From assembly GCF_014610845.1 (NCBI RefSeq), contig NZ_JABTCG010000001.1:930001-994000 (forward strand): a stretch of DNA of 64,000 bases. The letters are read 5' to 3'. The position numbers were made by a program, and so were the translations under genes. Shown here in pieces: positions 46,352-58,100 of the stretch. The notes below the pieces were generated by a model. The model was not told the origin of the DNA. It ran no database searches and saw only the letters and a program-made list of their open reading frames with translations. The DNA is from Maribacter arenosus. Its GTDB lineage: Bacteria > Bacteroidota > Bacteroidia > Flavobacteriales > Flavobacteriaceae. Within the stretch, counting starts at the first letter, position 1. Each line of letters begins with the position of its first letter.

Positions 46352-49300
46352 ATGAAAAAACTTAAGTATTTATCCCTAGTTTTATTTACAGTACTTGCCT
46401 GTAGTAAAAAGAACAACACCCTGTTCTCAAAAATAGCGGCAGACAAATCCGGGATAACCTTCAATAATAAAATTGTTGAAACCGACAGCTTTAACATTTT
46501 GAATGTGGAATATATTTTCAATGGTGGCGGAGTCGCCGTGGGAGATTTTAATAATGATAATATCCCTGATCTATTTTTTACCGGCAATCAAGTGCCTAAT
46601 AAATTGTATTTGAACCAAGGCCAACTAAAATTCAAGGATATTTCCGAAGAAGCTGGTATTGAAGCCAAGGACAAATGGGTCACTGGAATTTCCGTAATAG
46701 ACATCAACAGTGATGGGCTTTTGGATGTATATCTCTGTGCGGCCATGCTACCTTCAGATAAAGAAAAGGCAAATATGCTCTTCGTGAACCAAGGCATAGA
46801 CGAAAAAGGGGTTCCCTCTTTCAAAGAAATGGCCGAGGAATATGGGATAGCCGATTCTGGAAATAGTATGAACGCCACATTTTTCGATTATGACAAAGAT
46901 GGTTTATTAGACCTGTATGTCTTGAACAATGTTGATATTCATGAACTACCGTCAAATTATAGAAAGAAAATAACAGATGGTTCAGCACAAAGTAACGATA
47001 GGTTATATCGTAACAACGGGGACAATACCTTTACCGATGTGACCCTAAATGCGGGCATCACCATCGAAGGTTATGGTCTTGGTCTTGCCATCGCCGATAT
47101 GAACTTTGATGGTTGGACCGATATCTATGTAAGCAATGATTACCTAACCAACGATGTACTTTATATAAACAATGGCGACGGCACTTTCTCGAACAACATA
47201 GATCAGAATACCAAACATCAAAGTAAATTTTCGATGGGAAATGACATTTCTGATTTTAATAATGATGGCTTTTTGGATATCATGACCCTGGATATGTTGG
47301 GTGAAACCAATTACAGATTAAAAACGACCATTCGGGATACAAAATATAACGATTATGCCTTAAACGATAAGTTTGGTTATGAATACCAGTATATGCGAAA
47401 TATGCTGCAAATGGGACAGGGTATTGGTATACCTTCCAGCGAAATTGGACTTATGGCCGGGGTAGCGAAAACAGACTGGAGCTGGTCCCCTTTGTTCGTT
47501 GATATGGACAATGATGGTCATAGGGATTTGTTGATTACCAACGGATTTCCACGTGATATTACCGACCTTGACTTTGGGGATTTCAAATTCAATGTACAAC
47601 GTTACTTAAGTCCTATCCATATCCTTGATTCCATTCCCGTGGTTAAAATCCCTAATTATGCTTATAAAAATGAACAAAATGGACGATTCAGCGATGTTGG
47701 CCGTGAGTGGGGCCTTAGCATTCCGTCATTTTCCAATGGAGCGGTTTTTGCCGATTTGGACAATGATGGGGATATGGACTATGTGGTGAATAACATCAAT
47801 GACGAAGCCTTCCTTTTTGAAAATACCCTGAACAATGAACAACATGTAACCCATAACTACATGATGGTTAAATTAAAAGGGCCTAAAACAAATGCCTCCG
47901 GGATTGGAGCAAAAATTGTGGTCCGATTTTCCGATGGAACATTCCAATTTCATGAACATCGATTGAATAGAGGGTATATGTCCTCGATTCACGATATTGC
48001 CCATTTTGGTCTAGGAAAGACAAACGAGATCGAGTCGCTTGAAATTCTATGGCCCGATGGTAAATTCCAGGCACTCTCGAAAATAAAGGGAAACCAAACC
48101 ATACACGCAAACTATGTGGATGCCAAGACGATGAACACCGATGATCTTTCATTTCCATTGACATTTAAAAACCCAGCACCGATTTACACAGAAGTTGCAC
48201 AAAATATTGGTATCGATTATACCCATCAAGAAAAAGACATGATCGATTTTAATGTGCAACGAACCCTACCCCATAAACTGACCCAAAATGGACCATGTTT
48301 GGTTGCGGGTGATCTTAATGGCGATGGTACCGAGGATTTTATCGTGGGAAGCGCATCTGGATATTCCCCAGTAGTCTTTTTACAGAAAAAGGATGGGTCT
48401 TTTACCAGCGCACCCTTATTCAGTGGTGAAATCGACAAAAAATATGAAGAAGAGGCCATGGCGCTCTTCGATTTAGAGAATGATGGCGACCTTGACCTCT
48501 ATCTGGTTTCAGGTAGCAATGAGTTTGATAAGGAAAGTAATCTTTATGATGACCGATTAATGATCAATGATGGGAACGGGAATTTTTCATTCGCTCCTGA
48601 TAAAATGCCCAAAATTAGGGCTAGTGGATCCGTGGTGAAGGCACATGATTTTGATATGGACGGATTCATCGACCTATTTATTGGCGGAAGAACAGCATTT
48701 GCCGAATACCCGATTCCTGAGAAGAGCTACCTCCTTAAAAACGTTGAAGGGGTCCTTAAGGACATGACCGAAACGATGTGCCCCTCGTTAAATACTATTG
48801 GCATGGTCACAGACGCTACGTGGGCAGATATCGACCAAGACGGACTCAGTGATCTTATTTTGGTAGGGGAATTTATGCCCATCACCGTTTTTAAGAACGA
48901 AAAAACGACTTTCAGTAAGTTGGAGGAAACGGGATTGGACAGTCTCTTAGGGTGGTGGGAGAGCCTATTGACCCATGATTTTGATGGAGATGGGGATATG
49001 GATTTAGTCGCAGGCAATTTAGGGACGAATAATTTTTATCAACCCTCAAAAGAAAAGTCCGTAACCCTGTTGGCCAAGGATTTTGATAAGAACGGATTCA
49101 TAGACCCCATACTCTTTTCCTACGTTAGGAGTGATTTTGATGATGATTCCTATAAATCTTACCCTGTGAATTTTTGGGGAGACCTATACAAACAAAGTCC
49201 ATTATTTAGATCAAAATATAATTATTATAGGGAATATGCAGTCGCAACGCAGCAAAATCTATTATCCCCTGAAGAACTGAAAGATGCTACCGAATTGGTC

Positions 49301-49681
49301 TTCAATTACGATAAGACCACCTATTTTGAAAATAATGGGAATGGCAATTTCGTGCCGCGACCATTGCCTTGGGAGGCACAAGTAGCCCCTATTAATCGAT
49401 TTACGGTTACTGATTACAATGCAGACGGCAATACTGATTTGTTATTGATTGGGAACAACTACGGGAATGAAGTGTTCATTGGCCGATATGATGCCTTCAA
49501 TGGAGGGTTGCTAAAAGGTGATGGCCAAGGAAATTTTGAAATGATCAGCCCCTTGGAAAGTGGATTCTTGGTTCCCGGGGACGCCAAGGATATGATTACC
49601 CTTAAAAATGCCCAAGGTTATAACGACTACATCATAGTGACCCAAAACAGGGATAAAATAAAGGTCTTTCAAAAAAAATGA
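46352..49681 (+). CDS. FG-GAP/VCBS repeat lipoprotein with UnbV/ASPIC domain
   Basis: A 1109-residue surface lipoprotein (lipobox TVLAC, Cys17). The first half has at least seven FG-GAP/VCBS-type calcium-binding units of the form D-x-(N/D)-x-D-G-x-x-D, such as DFNNDNIPD, DINSDGLLD, DYDKDGLLD and DMDNDGHRD. An ASPIC/UnbV domain sits at about 500-590 (GIGAKIVVRFSDG and LEILWPDGK). A second series of about seven repeats follows, for example DLENDGDLD, DFDMDGFID and DFDGDGDMD. The whole is probably two seven-bladed propellers around UnbV. Such proteins often accompany SusCD pairs in flavobacteria, but their task is not established; ligand binding or scaffolding at the surface is plausible. Confidence 0.88.
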   Translation: MKKLKYLSLVLFTVLACSKKNNTLFSKIAADKSGITFNNKIVETDSFNILNVEYIFNGGGVAVGDFNNDNIPDLFFTGNQVPNKLYLNQGQLKFKDISEEAGIEAKDKWVTGISVIDINSDGLLDVYLCAAMLPSDKEKANMLFVNQGIDEKGVPSFKEMAEEYGIADSGNSMNATFFDYDKDGLLDLYVLNNVDIHELPSNYRKKITDGSAQSNDRLYRNNGDNTFTDVTLNAGITIEGYGLGLAIADMNFDGWTDIYVSNDYLTNDVLYINNGDGTFSNNIDQNTKHQSKFSMGNDISDFNNDGFLDIMTLDMLGETNYRLKTTIRDTKYNDYALNDKFGYEYQYMRNMLQMGQGIGIPSSEIGLMAGVAKTDWSWSPLFVDMDNDGHRDLLITNGFPRDITDLDFGDFKFNVQRYLSPIHILDSIPVVKIPNYAYKNEQNGRFSDVGREWGLSIPSFSNGAVFADLDNDGDMDYVVNNINDEAFLFENTLNNEQHVTHNYMMVKLKGPKTNASGIGAKIVVRFSDGTFQFHEHRLNRGYMSSIHDIAHFGLGKTNEIESLEILWPDGKFQALSKIKGNQTIHANYVDAKTMNTDDLSFPLTFKNPAPIYTEVAQNIGIDYTHQEKDMIDFNVQRTLPHKLTQNGPCLVAGDLNGDGTEDFIVGSASGYSPVVFLQKKDGSFTSAPLFSGEIDKKYEEEAMALFDLENDGDLDLYLVSGSNEFDKESNLYDDRLMINDGNGNFSFAPDKMPKIRASGSVVKAHDFDMDGFIDLFIGGRTAFAEYPIPEKSYLLKNVEGVLKDMTETMCPSLNTIGMVTDATWADIDQDGLSDLILVGEFMPITVFKNEKTTFSKLEETGLDSLLGWWESLLTHDFDGDGDMDLVAGNLGTNNFYQPSKEKSVTLLAKDFDKNGFIDPILFSYVRSDFDDDSYKSYPVNFWGDLYKQSPLFRSKYNYYREYAVATQQNLLSPEELKDATELVFNYDKTTYFENNGNGNFVPRPLPWEAQVAPINRFTVTDYNADGNTDLLLIGNNYGNEVFIGRYDAFNGGLLKGDGQGNFEMISPLESGFLVPGDAKDMITLKNAQGYNDYIIVTQNRDKIKVFQKK

Positions 49682-49763
49682 CCATAGAGGCAACTGCATA
49701 AGAATACGCTATTAAATATTCCACAACTGTGCAGCTAGAACGATTATATCAGTAATACTCGAA

Positions 49764-51272
49764 TCAGTATTCATTACTATGTTTATAATCCCCAAAACGA
49801 TATTTTACCGTGCGCTTAAGCGGAATCTGCATCCCATTGGTGTTTTCCAACCAATCATAAATTGCCATTGACATTTTTTTGGCAATCTCCTGTTTATCGG
49901 GGTCAGCGATTAAATTGTACATCTCATCGGGATCATTCTGAAGATCATAAAGTTCATTACGATCCCAAATTCCATGGTATTTAATATACTTATATCGATC
50001 CGTTCGCATACCAAAAACCGTAGGGGTCATGGGAAAGTCATATTCCCAATAGTATTCGTAGAAAATTTCACTTCGGGAAGGTGCATTCATGTCTCCCGTA
50101 ACTATTGGAATAAATGATACGCCCGGCATATTTGCGGGTTGTTCTATTCCTGCTACTGCCAAAACGGTTGGCCCAATGTCAATATTCTGTACCATTTGTT
50201 CCGGTGTCTTACCCCCTTCAAAAAGCTCTGGACAGCGAACCAATAAGGGCACTTTGACCGATTCTTCATAGAAATGTCTTTTATCGATCAGTCCGTGTTC
50301 CCCCCAACTAAATCCATTATCTCCCATATAAATAACCAAGGTGGACTCATCTAAGCCTTCTTGTTTCAAATAATCCATGACGGTGCCGATACTTTCATCG
50401 ACCCCCAACAATGTTTCGCAATAGTCGACCACCATATCATAAATCCCATTATTTTCATGGTACATATAATCAACTCCGTGCCAGCTGATACGCTGATCAG
50501 CAACCCATTGCGGCCATTTCAGATCACGGTATTTTCCTGTTTTGGTTTGATCATATGTCGGTGGTAACGCTATTTTCTTCCCCTTATATTTCCCTTTATG
50601 CCGTCTTGCGGGTTTAAAAGCCGCATGTACCGCCTTATGGGATAAATACAAAAAGAATGGTTTGTCATTATCCCGTTTATCTAACCAATCCACTGCATGT
50701 TCGGTTAACAGGTCCGTGATATAAGTAGAGTCTTTGTAAGCCACACGGGTACCATTGATATTCAATGTGGGATTGTAGTATACGCCTTGTCCTGGAAAAC
50801 TCTCCCAATGGGTAAATCCTGGCTGGGGTTCGTCTCCATGGTCTCCCATATGCCATTTGCCAAAAAAACCGGTCTGATACCCAGCTTTTTCCAAGTATTG
50901 TGGAAAATAGGTGAGATTTCCGGGATCAGGTGCCTGATTATCAACTATCGTGTGGGAGTGCGAGAATTGTCCGGTCAAAATAGAAGCCCTACTTGGTGAG
51001 CAAAGGGAAGTTGTGACAAATGCATTGGGCAGATAAGCTCCTTCTATTGCCAGTTTGTCCATATTCGGGGTTTCCAACCAAGGTACTTTTCCAGTAAAGC
51101 CCATATAGTCATACCTATGATCATCGGTCAATATAAAGATGACGTTTCTGGGTTTCTTTTTTTTGGAGATTACAGGATCGGTATTTAGAGAAGTATTGTC
51201 GGTTATTTCATTACAATAACCATGGCTGAAAAGAAATATAAACCCTAAAAAAATGATGGCGCTCTTAAGCAT
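49764..51272 (-). CDS. Exported type I sulfatase (formylglycine-dependent)
   Basis: A 502-residue sulfatase with a signal peptide (about 1-20). The active-site motif CSPSRASILTG begins at Cys91, the residue converted to formylglycine, so maturation would need an anaerobic or FGE-type maturase. The metal-binding pair Asp50-Asp51 lies in LTDDHRYD. Further family blocks are FFGKWHMGD, YMGDNGFSWGEHGL and the C-terminal YDLQNDPDEMYNL. It hydrolyses sulfate esters, most likely on a marine glycan given the SusCD genes 4 kb away. It is the second gene of a two-gene operon with the esterase. It converges on the FG-GAP gene. Confidence 0.94.
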   Translation of the reverse strand: MLKSAIIFLGFIFLFSHGYCNEITDNTSLNTDPVISKKKKPRNVIFILTDDHRYDYMGFTGKVPWLETPNMDKLAIEGAYLPNAFVTTSLCSPSRASILTGQFSHSHTIVDNQAPDPGNLTYFPQYLEKAGYQTGFFGKWHMGDHGDEPQPGFTHWESFPGQGVYYNPTLNINGTRVAYKDSTYITDLLTEHAVDWLDKRDNDKPFFLYLSHKAVHAAFKPARRHKGKYKGKKIALPPTYDQTKTGKYRDLKWPQWVADQRISWHGVDYMYHENNGIYDMVVDYCETLLGVDESIGTVMDYLKQEGLDESTLVIYMGDNGFSWGEHGLIDKRHFYEESVKVPLLVRCPELFEGGKTPEQMVQNIDIGPTVLAVAGIEQPANMPGVSFIPIVTGDMNAPSRSEIFYEYYWEYDFPMTPTVFGMRTDRYKYIKYHGIWDRNELYDLQNDPDEMYNLIADPDKQEIAKKMSMAIYDWLENTNGMQIPLKRTVKYRFGDYKHSNEY

Positions 51273-51304
51273 TCTTAGTATTGTTTTTAGGCTATTAAAT
51301 ATAG

Positions 51305-52024
51305 TTAATTATTCCTTTTTTGTTGTAGCAACCACCTGTATAATTCCTCGGTCTGATAGGCTTTGACCCAAGAATCATGACCAACATCGGGATACCTTGT
51401 AAACTTGACATCATGACCCATTTTTTGTAACTGCCCAACCATCGTTTCTGATTCAGAAATGGGTATGGATCGGTCTTCTTCACCATGAAATACCCAAATA
51501 GGCATATTTTTATCGATCCAGGACGCATACGGTACGGGGGTCATGCCACAAACCACGGCTAAGGCAGCAAATTTCTCTGGGTATTGTACGGCCATCTCCC
51601 AAGCTGCACCTCCTCCCCTGCTTAACCCTGTCAAATAAATCCTTTTTGGGTCTACCCTATTATGGGCTACAATGGTATCCAATAATTGCACAACGGCCCT
51701 GGTGTTCCACCATTTTTTTTTATCCGGATTTTGTGGCGCCAATATTAAAAATGGGAATTGCTTTCCTTCGGCAATCATTTTAGGAGGCCCATTCGTCTTT
51801 AGTGTAGCTAGCGTATCGCCCGATTCCCCACCTCCGTGTAAAAACAAAAGCAACGGAAACTTTTCCTTTGCTTTTGTTTCATAGTCTTCCGGATAGTATA
51901 GGTAATATCCTAGTTTTTGGACATTTACCGTCTTCATTTCCCCCTCTAGCAGCTGTGATTTTTTTTGGGCCGAACACCCTTGTGATAACAAAAGGAATGA
52001 TAATAATACCAGATAGTTCTTCAT
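51305..52024 (-). CDS. Alpha/beta-hydrolase (phospholipase/carboxylesterase-like) lipoprotein
   Basis: A 239-residue alpha/beta-hydrolase with a lipoprotein signal (SQGC, Cys17). The oxyanion-hole loop FLHGGGESGD (about 61-70) precedes the nucleophile elbow GLSRGGG with Ser135. Asp184 in FHGEEDRSIP and His216 in DVGHDSW complete the triad. Size and motifs resemble feruloyl/acetyl-xylan-type or PHB-depolymerase-like esterases associated with polysaccharide utilisation. It starts the operon that continues into the sulfatase 32 bases later, so it may remove ester groups from the same glycan. The substrate is inferred only. Confidence 0.85.
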   Translation of the reverse strand: MKNYLVLLSFLLLSQGCSAQKKSQLLEGEMKTVNVQKLGYYLYYPEDYETKAKEKFPLLLFLHGGGESGDTLATLKTNGPPKMIAEGKQFPFLILAPQNPDKKKWWNTRAVVQLLDTIVAHNRVDPKRIYLTGLSRGGGAAWEMAVQYPEKFAALAVVCGMTPVPYASWIDKNMPIWVFHGEEDRSIPISESETMVGQLQKMGHDVKFTRYPDVGHDSWVKAYQTEELYRWLLQQKRNN

Positions 52025-52147
52025 TAAGGTAAGGTACTATTTTATTCCTATATTCTGGATATCCTGAAAATTGAAAAAAGAAAATCTATCTGTTTAAAAT
52101 AGAAAAGATCGATAAAATCGACCTTAACCTATATCATTATTACTATT

Positions 52148-55100
52148 TTATCTATACAATGTAAAATGGCCTACATAGCGGATTTTACTCTTGTCGTTCG
52201 CGTTGACAACATACCAATAATCCCCTGTCGGTACAGGACTACCATCGTAATTACCGTCCCAATTTAGAATCTGGTCCAAAATAGCCACCACCCTACCATA
52301 ACGATCATATATCTTCACTTCGATGTTAGGGAAGAATTCCCGGTTCTTTGGAGCCCATACGTCATTATTATTATCACCGTCAGGAGTAAAGAAATTTGGG
52401 ATCTCCAACATTCCCGTAAACTCGAACGGAACCGTTACAATGGCAACACAACCATTTTGATCTACGACCCTAACCGTAACTGTTGTACTTTCATTGGTCG
52501 TATATACATTTTCGCTACCATAAGATTCGCCTTGGAAGAAATACTCATAGCCTCCAAAACCACCATCGGCAGTTGCCGTTAACTCATTAGGTCCGGTTTT
52601 CACGGCACTTATCGTAAGGGGATCATAACTTTCAAGGGTAAACTCCTCAAAACTGGTACAACCATTCTCATGATAGATATATACCGTATGGTCCCCAGCA
52701 GGAAGGTCTCCCCATGTCGTTTGGGTATCAGCTTGGTTTACATCGTCAACATCAAGAGAGAATAACAGTCTTGGCAATAAGCTACTATCTTGCATTTCAA
52801 CAGATACCGTACTGTTCGGAAATATACCTTCACAACCATATTGTACAATGGTTTCAGCAGTCAGATCAACCCCGATTTCAATAGGAATAAGGGTGTCGGT
52901 ACCGCACATGTTGGCATCTTGGACAAAAACAATATAGGTTTCCCCTCCGATTAAACCATCAAAATAGAGACTATCATTACGGGCAAAAACCTCGCTACCA
53001 TCAGAATTTGGACCTACCAACATGGTCTCATAATAGGAGACCATAGTTACCGGATCAACAAATGGCGTACCCCCTGATATGGATAATTGGGCGGTACCAT
53101 CGGCATAACCGATACAGGTTTCTGGAGTAGTGGAAACATTATCGATATTTATCTCATCGGGCTCTGTAACGGTAAGGGTTTGTTTTTCAAAACACCCGTT
53201 CTCATCCTGTATCAATATTTCGTAACTTCCGGCTGCCAGTTCTTCAAAAGTATAGCTACCTGGGTTCGATGGGTCACTAAAGAATTCATTGAAATGGGGT
53301 TCTATGGCAAATTGGATAAGTCCAACGCCTCCACTAGTAACCTCAATCTGGATCGCTCCATCCTCATCCCCAAAACAACTTACAGGAATTGGGGTGGCAT
53401 TGAATAATATCGGCTCTGGCCTTACGATTTCAAAAGGACCTGCAATATCGCTACAATTTATACCACTTGTTACTGCAATATAGTATGTTGAGCCTGCATC
53501 CAGTCCTTCAAAGGTACCATAATCCTGTGGCCCTCTAATTAAACTGGCCGAAGCCGACGGACTAAAAGCATCGATAGGATCACCATCGTACAAATAGAAT
53601 TGATTGTCACCAACACCGCCATTGATGAACGATTCGATCCTTCCATCAAGTTCAGAGGCACATGAAATGTCATCCGGTTGATTTGGCAATAATGTAATCC
53701 CCGTGGCATCGGTCATCGTTATACCATTCGAGGTGACGGCAGGGCAAATATTCAAGGCATTTTTCTTTCTAACATCGAATTGATACGTAATTCCTGCCAC
53801 ACCGGGGAACAATTCAGAAGTTCCTGTCATATCGGTATAAATGCCTACAGGGACGCCATTTTCAAGGGCCAAATATTCATAGGTGAATAATGGATCGGGA
53901 TTTTCTATGGTCAATCGTATTTCTCCGAGGCCACCACATCCAGGTACCCGGGTTTGAACCAATTTAGGTCGCACCGGTGGTGGCGGGTCAACATAATATG
54001 GTTCGGTCACGAACAAACAATCAAAACTTGATGAAACCTCTATGGCATACCATCCTTCACTTATAAATCCACCACTTGCACCAATAAACGTTGGTGTGTT
54101 CTGTAGACCACTGGCAGAGGCGATATCCGTATTATCATTACTGTTCAAATAAAGCAAGCGATAGTTGTAACCAGCGCCAGGATATCCACCTGTTGCTCCG
54201 GCAATGGCTGTAATTATATCCCCAGAAGTAGGATCGTAAGCCTCAAGGACCGCATTGTTACCTCCAGGACACTGCAAAGATAAAGGCTCTCTAATTCCTG
54301 CATCGATTTGAGGTACAGGCGGCAGATTTATTTCAAAAGTATCCGTGCAACCTTCAACATCGCGTATTTCAACCTGATAATCCCCACTTGGTAGGTTGGT
54401 AAATATTCTAGTATTAGAGAATGCCACCAATTCGGTAGGATAGGTCGCACCACCATCTGAGCTGACCAATAGTCTGTAGTCATAAGGCGAACCATCCCAT
54501 CCTCCTTGACCTATGGCTTCAATCTGACCCGTATCATCATTACATCCCGTATTCCCTACTTCTATAGCATCTACCTGAAGCGGACCGTTAGGTGTTCTAA
54601 TCGTTGCAGAATTACTATCCCCTGAACAGAAAGGAAGTTCATCCGAAACCACCTCAACAAAGAAATTACCCCCTGTTAACCCTGTAATACGGGCTGGATC
54701 TCCGTTAATATCAGGAAAATTATTCGTGTCGAAACTACCTGTGGCCAGAACCGTTGTTTTTCCCGGGTCACTGCTGCTATAGACATTGTAGGTATACATT
54801 CCTACATAGTCCGAAACTTCAATAAATAGCTCCCCATCATTACCTGGGACAAAACAACTTACTGCTTTCGCCTCACTAATGACTACGGTAGGGCTAATTG
54901 GCTCAATTACCGTATGTACTGGCATTGGATAGGTACACCCACCTATGTTGTCGGTAACCTCGAAAATATAATCTCCAACTGCAGGCAAATAAATATCAAC
55001 ATAATCATTGCCGGCTGTATTTGTAACCGGTGTTACGGGTGCCACGGATATGGTAGACACGGTGAAATCGGTCGTTCCTATTACTTGTATCCTAACGCGC

Positions 55101-58100
55101 TCATCATCCCTACAATTCAATGGGTCTACTTCTGTGATGGTAGAAGTTATATCCCCTGGTGGATCAATAGGTGGTAGGTCGAAAGTGGTTTGACAGCCAT
55201 TACCATCGATCGCATAAACGGTTATTGTTTGGGTTGACCCATTATCAACAATTTCGAAAGTATCCGATGATTGGTAATTTGTAAATCCTGTTATGCTATA
55301 CTGGTAACCACTTCCTACGGTTCCAGGATTGGAAGGATCTACAGCTACCGTAATTATGGTAGAGCTATAACGGTTTGCGCCATTTTCACATGTGAATGGT
55401 GGCGCGCTAGCGGTAATCGCAAAATCCTCAGGATTATCAATAAAGTGAATTGCTGACAATGCAGAACAACCCCGTGGAGTCAATACCTCCACTTGATAAT
55501 TGGCCTCTGGTAGATTTGAAAACGAACCTGTATTGTTTCTTGTTACTTCTGTACTGGTATCTGTATTGGTCAAAATGAACTCAATAGGCGTATCAACTAT
55601 ACTGGTCGGATCTAGAATAATATCCAAACCTCCATCATTTACATTGTAACAACTGATATCCCTTGGGATTTCCGCTGTAATTAAAGGAGGTACAGCAGCA
55701 ATCAAATCAATGGTATCCGTAGCGGTACATAAGGTTTCAGTATCTGTAACTACCACTTGGTACTGTCCTGATCCATACCCGGAAAAAACACCGGTCGTAT
55801 TATCATCGATATAAGTTCCTACGCCATCTTGTAACTCATAATTGTATGTGGTACCACTACCTCCATTGACCGTGGCCGTCAAAATTCCGTCGGCGGCCAA
55901 ACAGGTTGGTGCTGAGGTAAATGAAACCGAAACCGATAAGAATTCATAAACCCTTGCGGTATTTTGTCCCGTACAACCATTGGCATCGACCACGTCGACG
56001 ATATAATCACCAGGGGAACTTACATTGAAGGTATATTCATAAACCAAACCGTTCAGCACACCATATTGCGAATCACCACCCAGAGTGAAAAGGGGCGTAT
56101 CAACCGTATTGGGTACACTAACCGTAATATCAAAAGAGGTCGATGTTACAATACACTGATTGTCAACATTTGTAGTAATCAAAGGTGCTGCATCGATAGG
56201 TATTATACTTGCTATAGCAAACGAGCTACAACCGCTGCTGTCCATTACATACACATCATAATCACCTGCCGGACCAAAGAAAGTAGTCTCAGTACCATAA
56301 TCTGTGCCTGCTGGGATATTACCCTGGGGCATAAAGGCATAAGTGTATGGTCCACCATCGCCTCCACGACCTTGAACTGTAATTGATCCATCAGCATTAC
56401 AATTGGCAGGTGTTAGATCAAGGATATCAATAGCCGGCAGATTCTGATCGATGGTCACCGCACTGGCATCGGTACAGGTGTCGGTTAAATTGGTTACTAT
56501 GATCTGATAATCCCCTGCAGGGGTAAAATAACTACCCGTATGTGGATCGGTAGTGGTTGTAACCGAAGGTTCCAAATCTATTCTTAACCCTGTTTGTTCA
56601 TCCAAGAGTTCAATCCGCAATTGATCGCCTATTATGAATCCCGTTATCGAATATAGGATTTCGCCATCAGGATTGGGGAAACATGCCGCTGGATTAGAAC
56701 TGGCGGTTACATCCAAAAGGGAAGGACCTTCAATCGGAGGAATTTCTTGTTGGTAAATACATCCTGTAACCAGATCCCTTACATCAACGGTATAAGCTAC
56801 TCCGTATTGAATACCATCGGTAGCATTGCTAAAGGTATGGTCGTTTGCACCAGGTGTATTATTTAAAGGATAAAATGCAGGCTGATGTTCCAATTTTATC
56901 TCGTAAGAACCCGATCCACCACTAACACTTACCGCATAAGTAAACCCGGTATCATCACAAATTATAGGAACTGGCGGAGGAATAGGGGTTATAACCACCT
57001 CATTGGTCGTTATGGTCACAAAATCTTCATCAATACATCCATAGGCATCCACTGTGATTACCCTATAGTCGCCAGGTATCAAGGCTGGATCCGTTATATC
57101 TAAGGGTAGCGCACCAAGTCCAACGTTATCCTGTCTCGTAATTTGATTGCCCAAAAGATCCTCAATGACAAAACTGAAGTCCGGCGTACCATCGGTCACA
57201 CTATTAATCCGAATTCCACCACTTACGACCGTCGTTGAACAAACCGCCTGTATTTCCGAGACATTTGAATCAGGTGGTGGGGTGCTATCCAATAGAATAT
57301 CAACCGTACCATTATATTCACATCCCCTGGCATCTCGAATAACCACAGGATAAGTGCCTACGGCCAAATTGGAGAACGAGCGCTGGTCACTGAATCCTAG
57401 GTTGTTAAAATTGATTTCATAAGGGGGTATACCGTCGGTGGCATCCGGTGTAATTACTACCCTACCATTAGCTACATTACCACAGCTAACTGGAAATATT
57501 TCCAGTGTTGGAGGTAATAGTGAAATTGGTGGAGCCAAATTAACGGGACTGGAATCCGCAGTACATCCTTCATTATCCACTACTCTAAAAACATAGTCCC
57601 CAGGAGTAGTCGTATCATAAATAAAATTTGTCGAGGTCAAGGGTACTGGCCCAGAAAATGTTACCCCATTATCAGAACTAACCTCATATTGTTTTGTTCC
57701 TGCACCAGCCGTATATCCGCCGGCTACAATTACCCGAATTTGCCCTGGAGCACCACCACATGGTATTTCAGAAACTATATTGGTATATACCCTTAGTTGT
57801 GGATTAATGGTAACATTGATGTTGTCCCTACAATTGTTACTGTCCCTAACTTCCACCGAGTAGCTGCCCGGGTTTAGACCGGTGAAATTTGGAGCCGCTT
57901 GCCAAGAGCCTCCATTAACACGGTATTCATGACTTGCCAATGGAGCTGTACCTGCAGTTGAGGTGACGGCTATAGTTGCCCCAGTTCCAGGAACATAGCA
58001 GAAATCAGAAGCAGCTGCATCCAAGGATATCGTCGGGGCATTAAGGGGTGTTAGATCAAAATTGAAAGTCGTGGTACAACCTTCAGAATCCTCAACAGAT

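Noticed and set aside
46171-46587. 138-codon open frame antisense across the terminator and the FG-GAP gene start
   Set aside because: It crosses a strong terminator and a lipoprotein signal sequence of a real gene.
54914-56386. Several open frames of 60-140 codons antisense to the giant adhesin
   Set aside because: They are fragmentary, Ile/Thr/Tyr-rich and have no known motif; all are explained by the adhesin frame.
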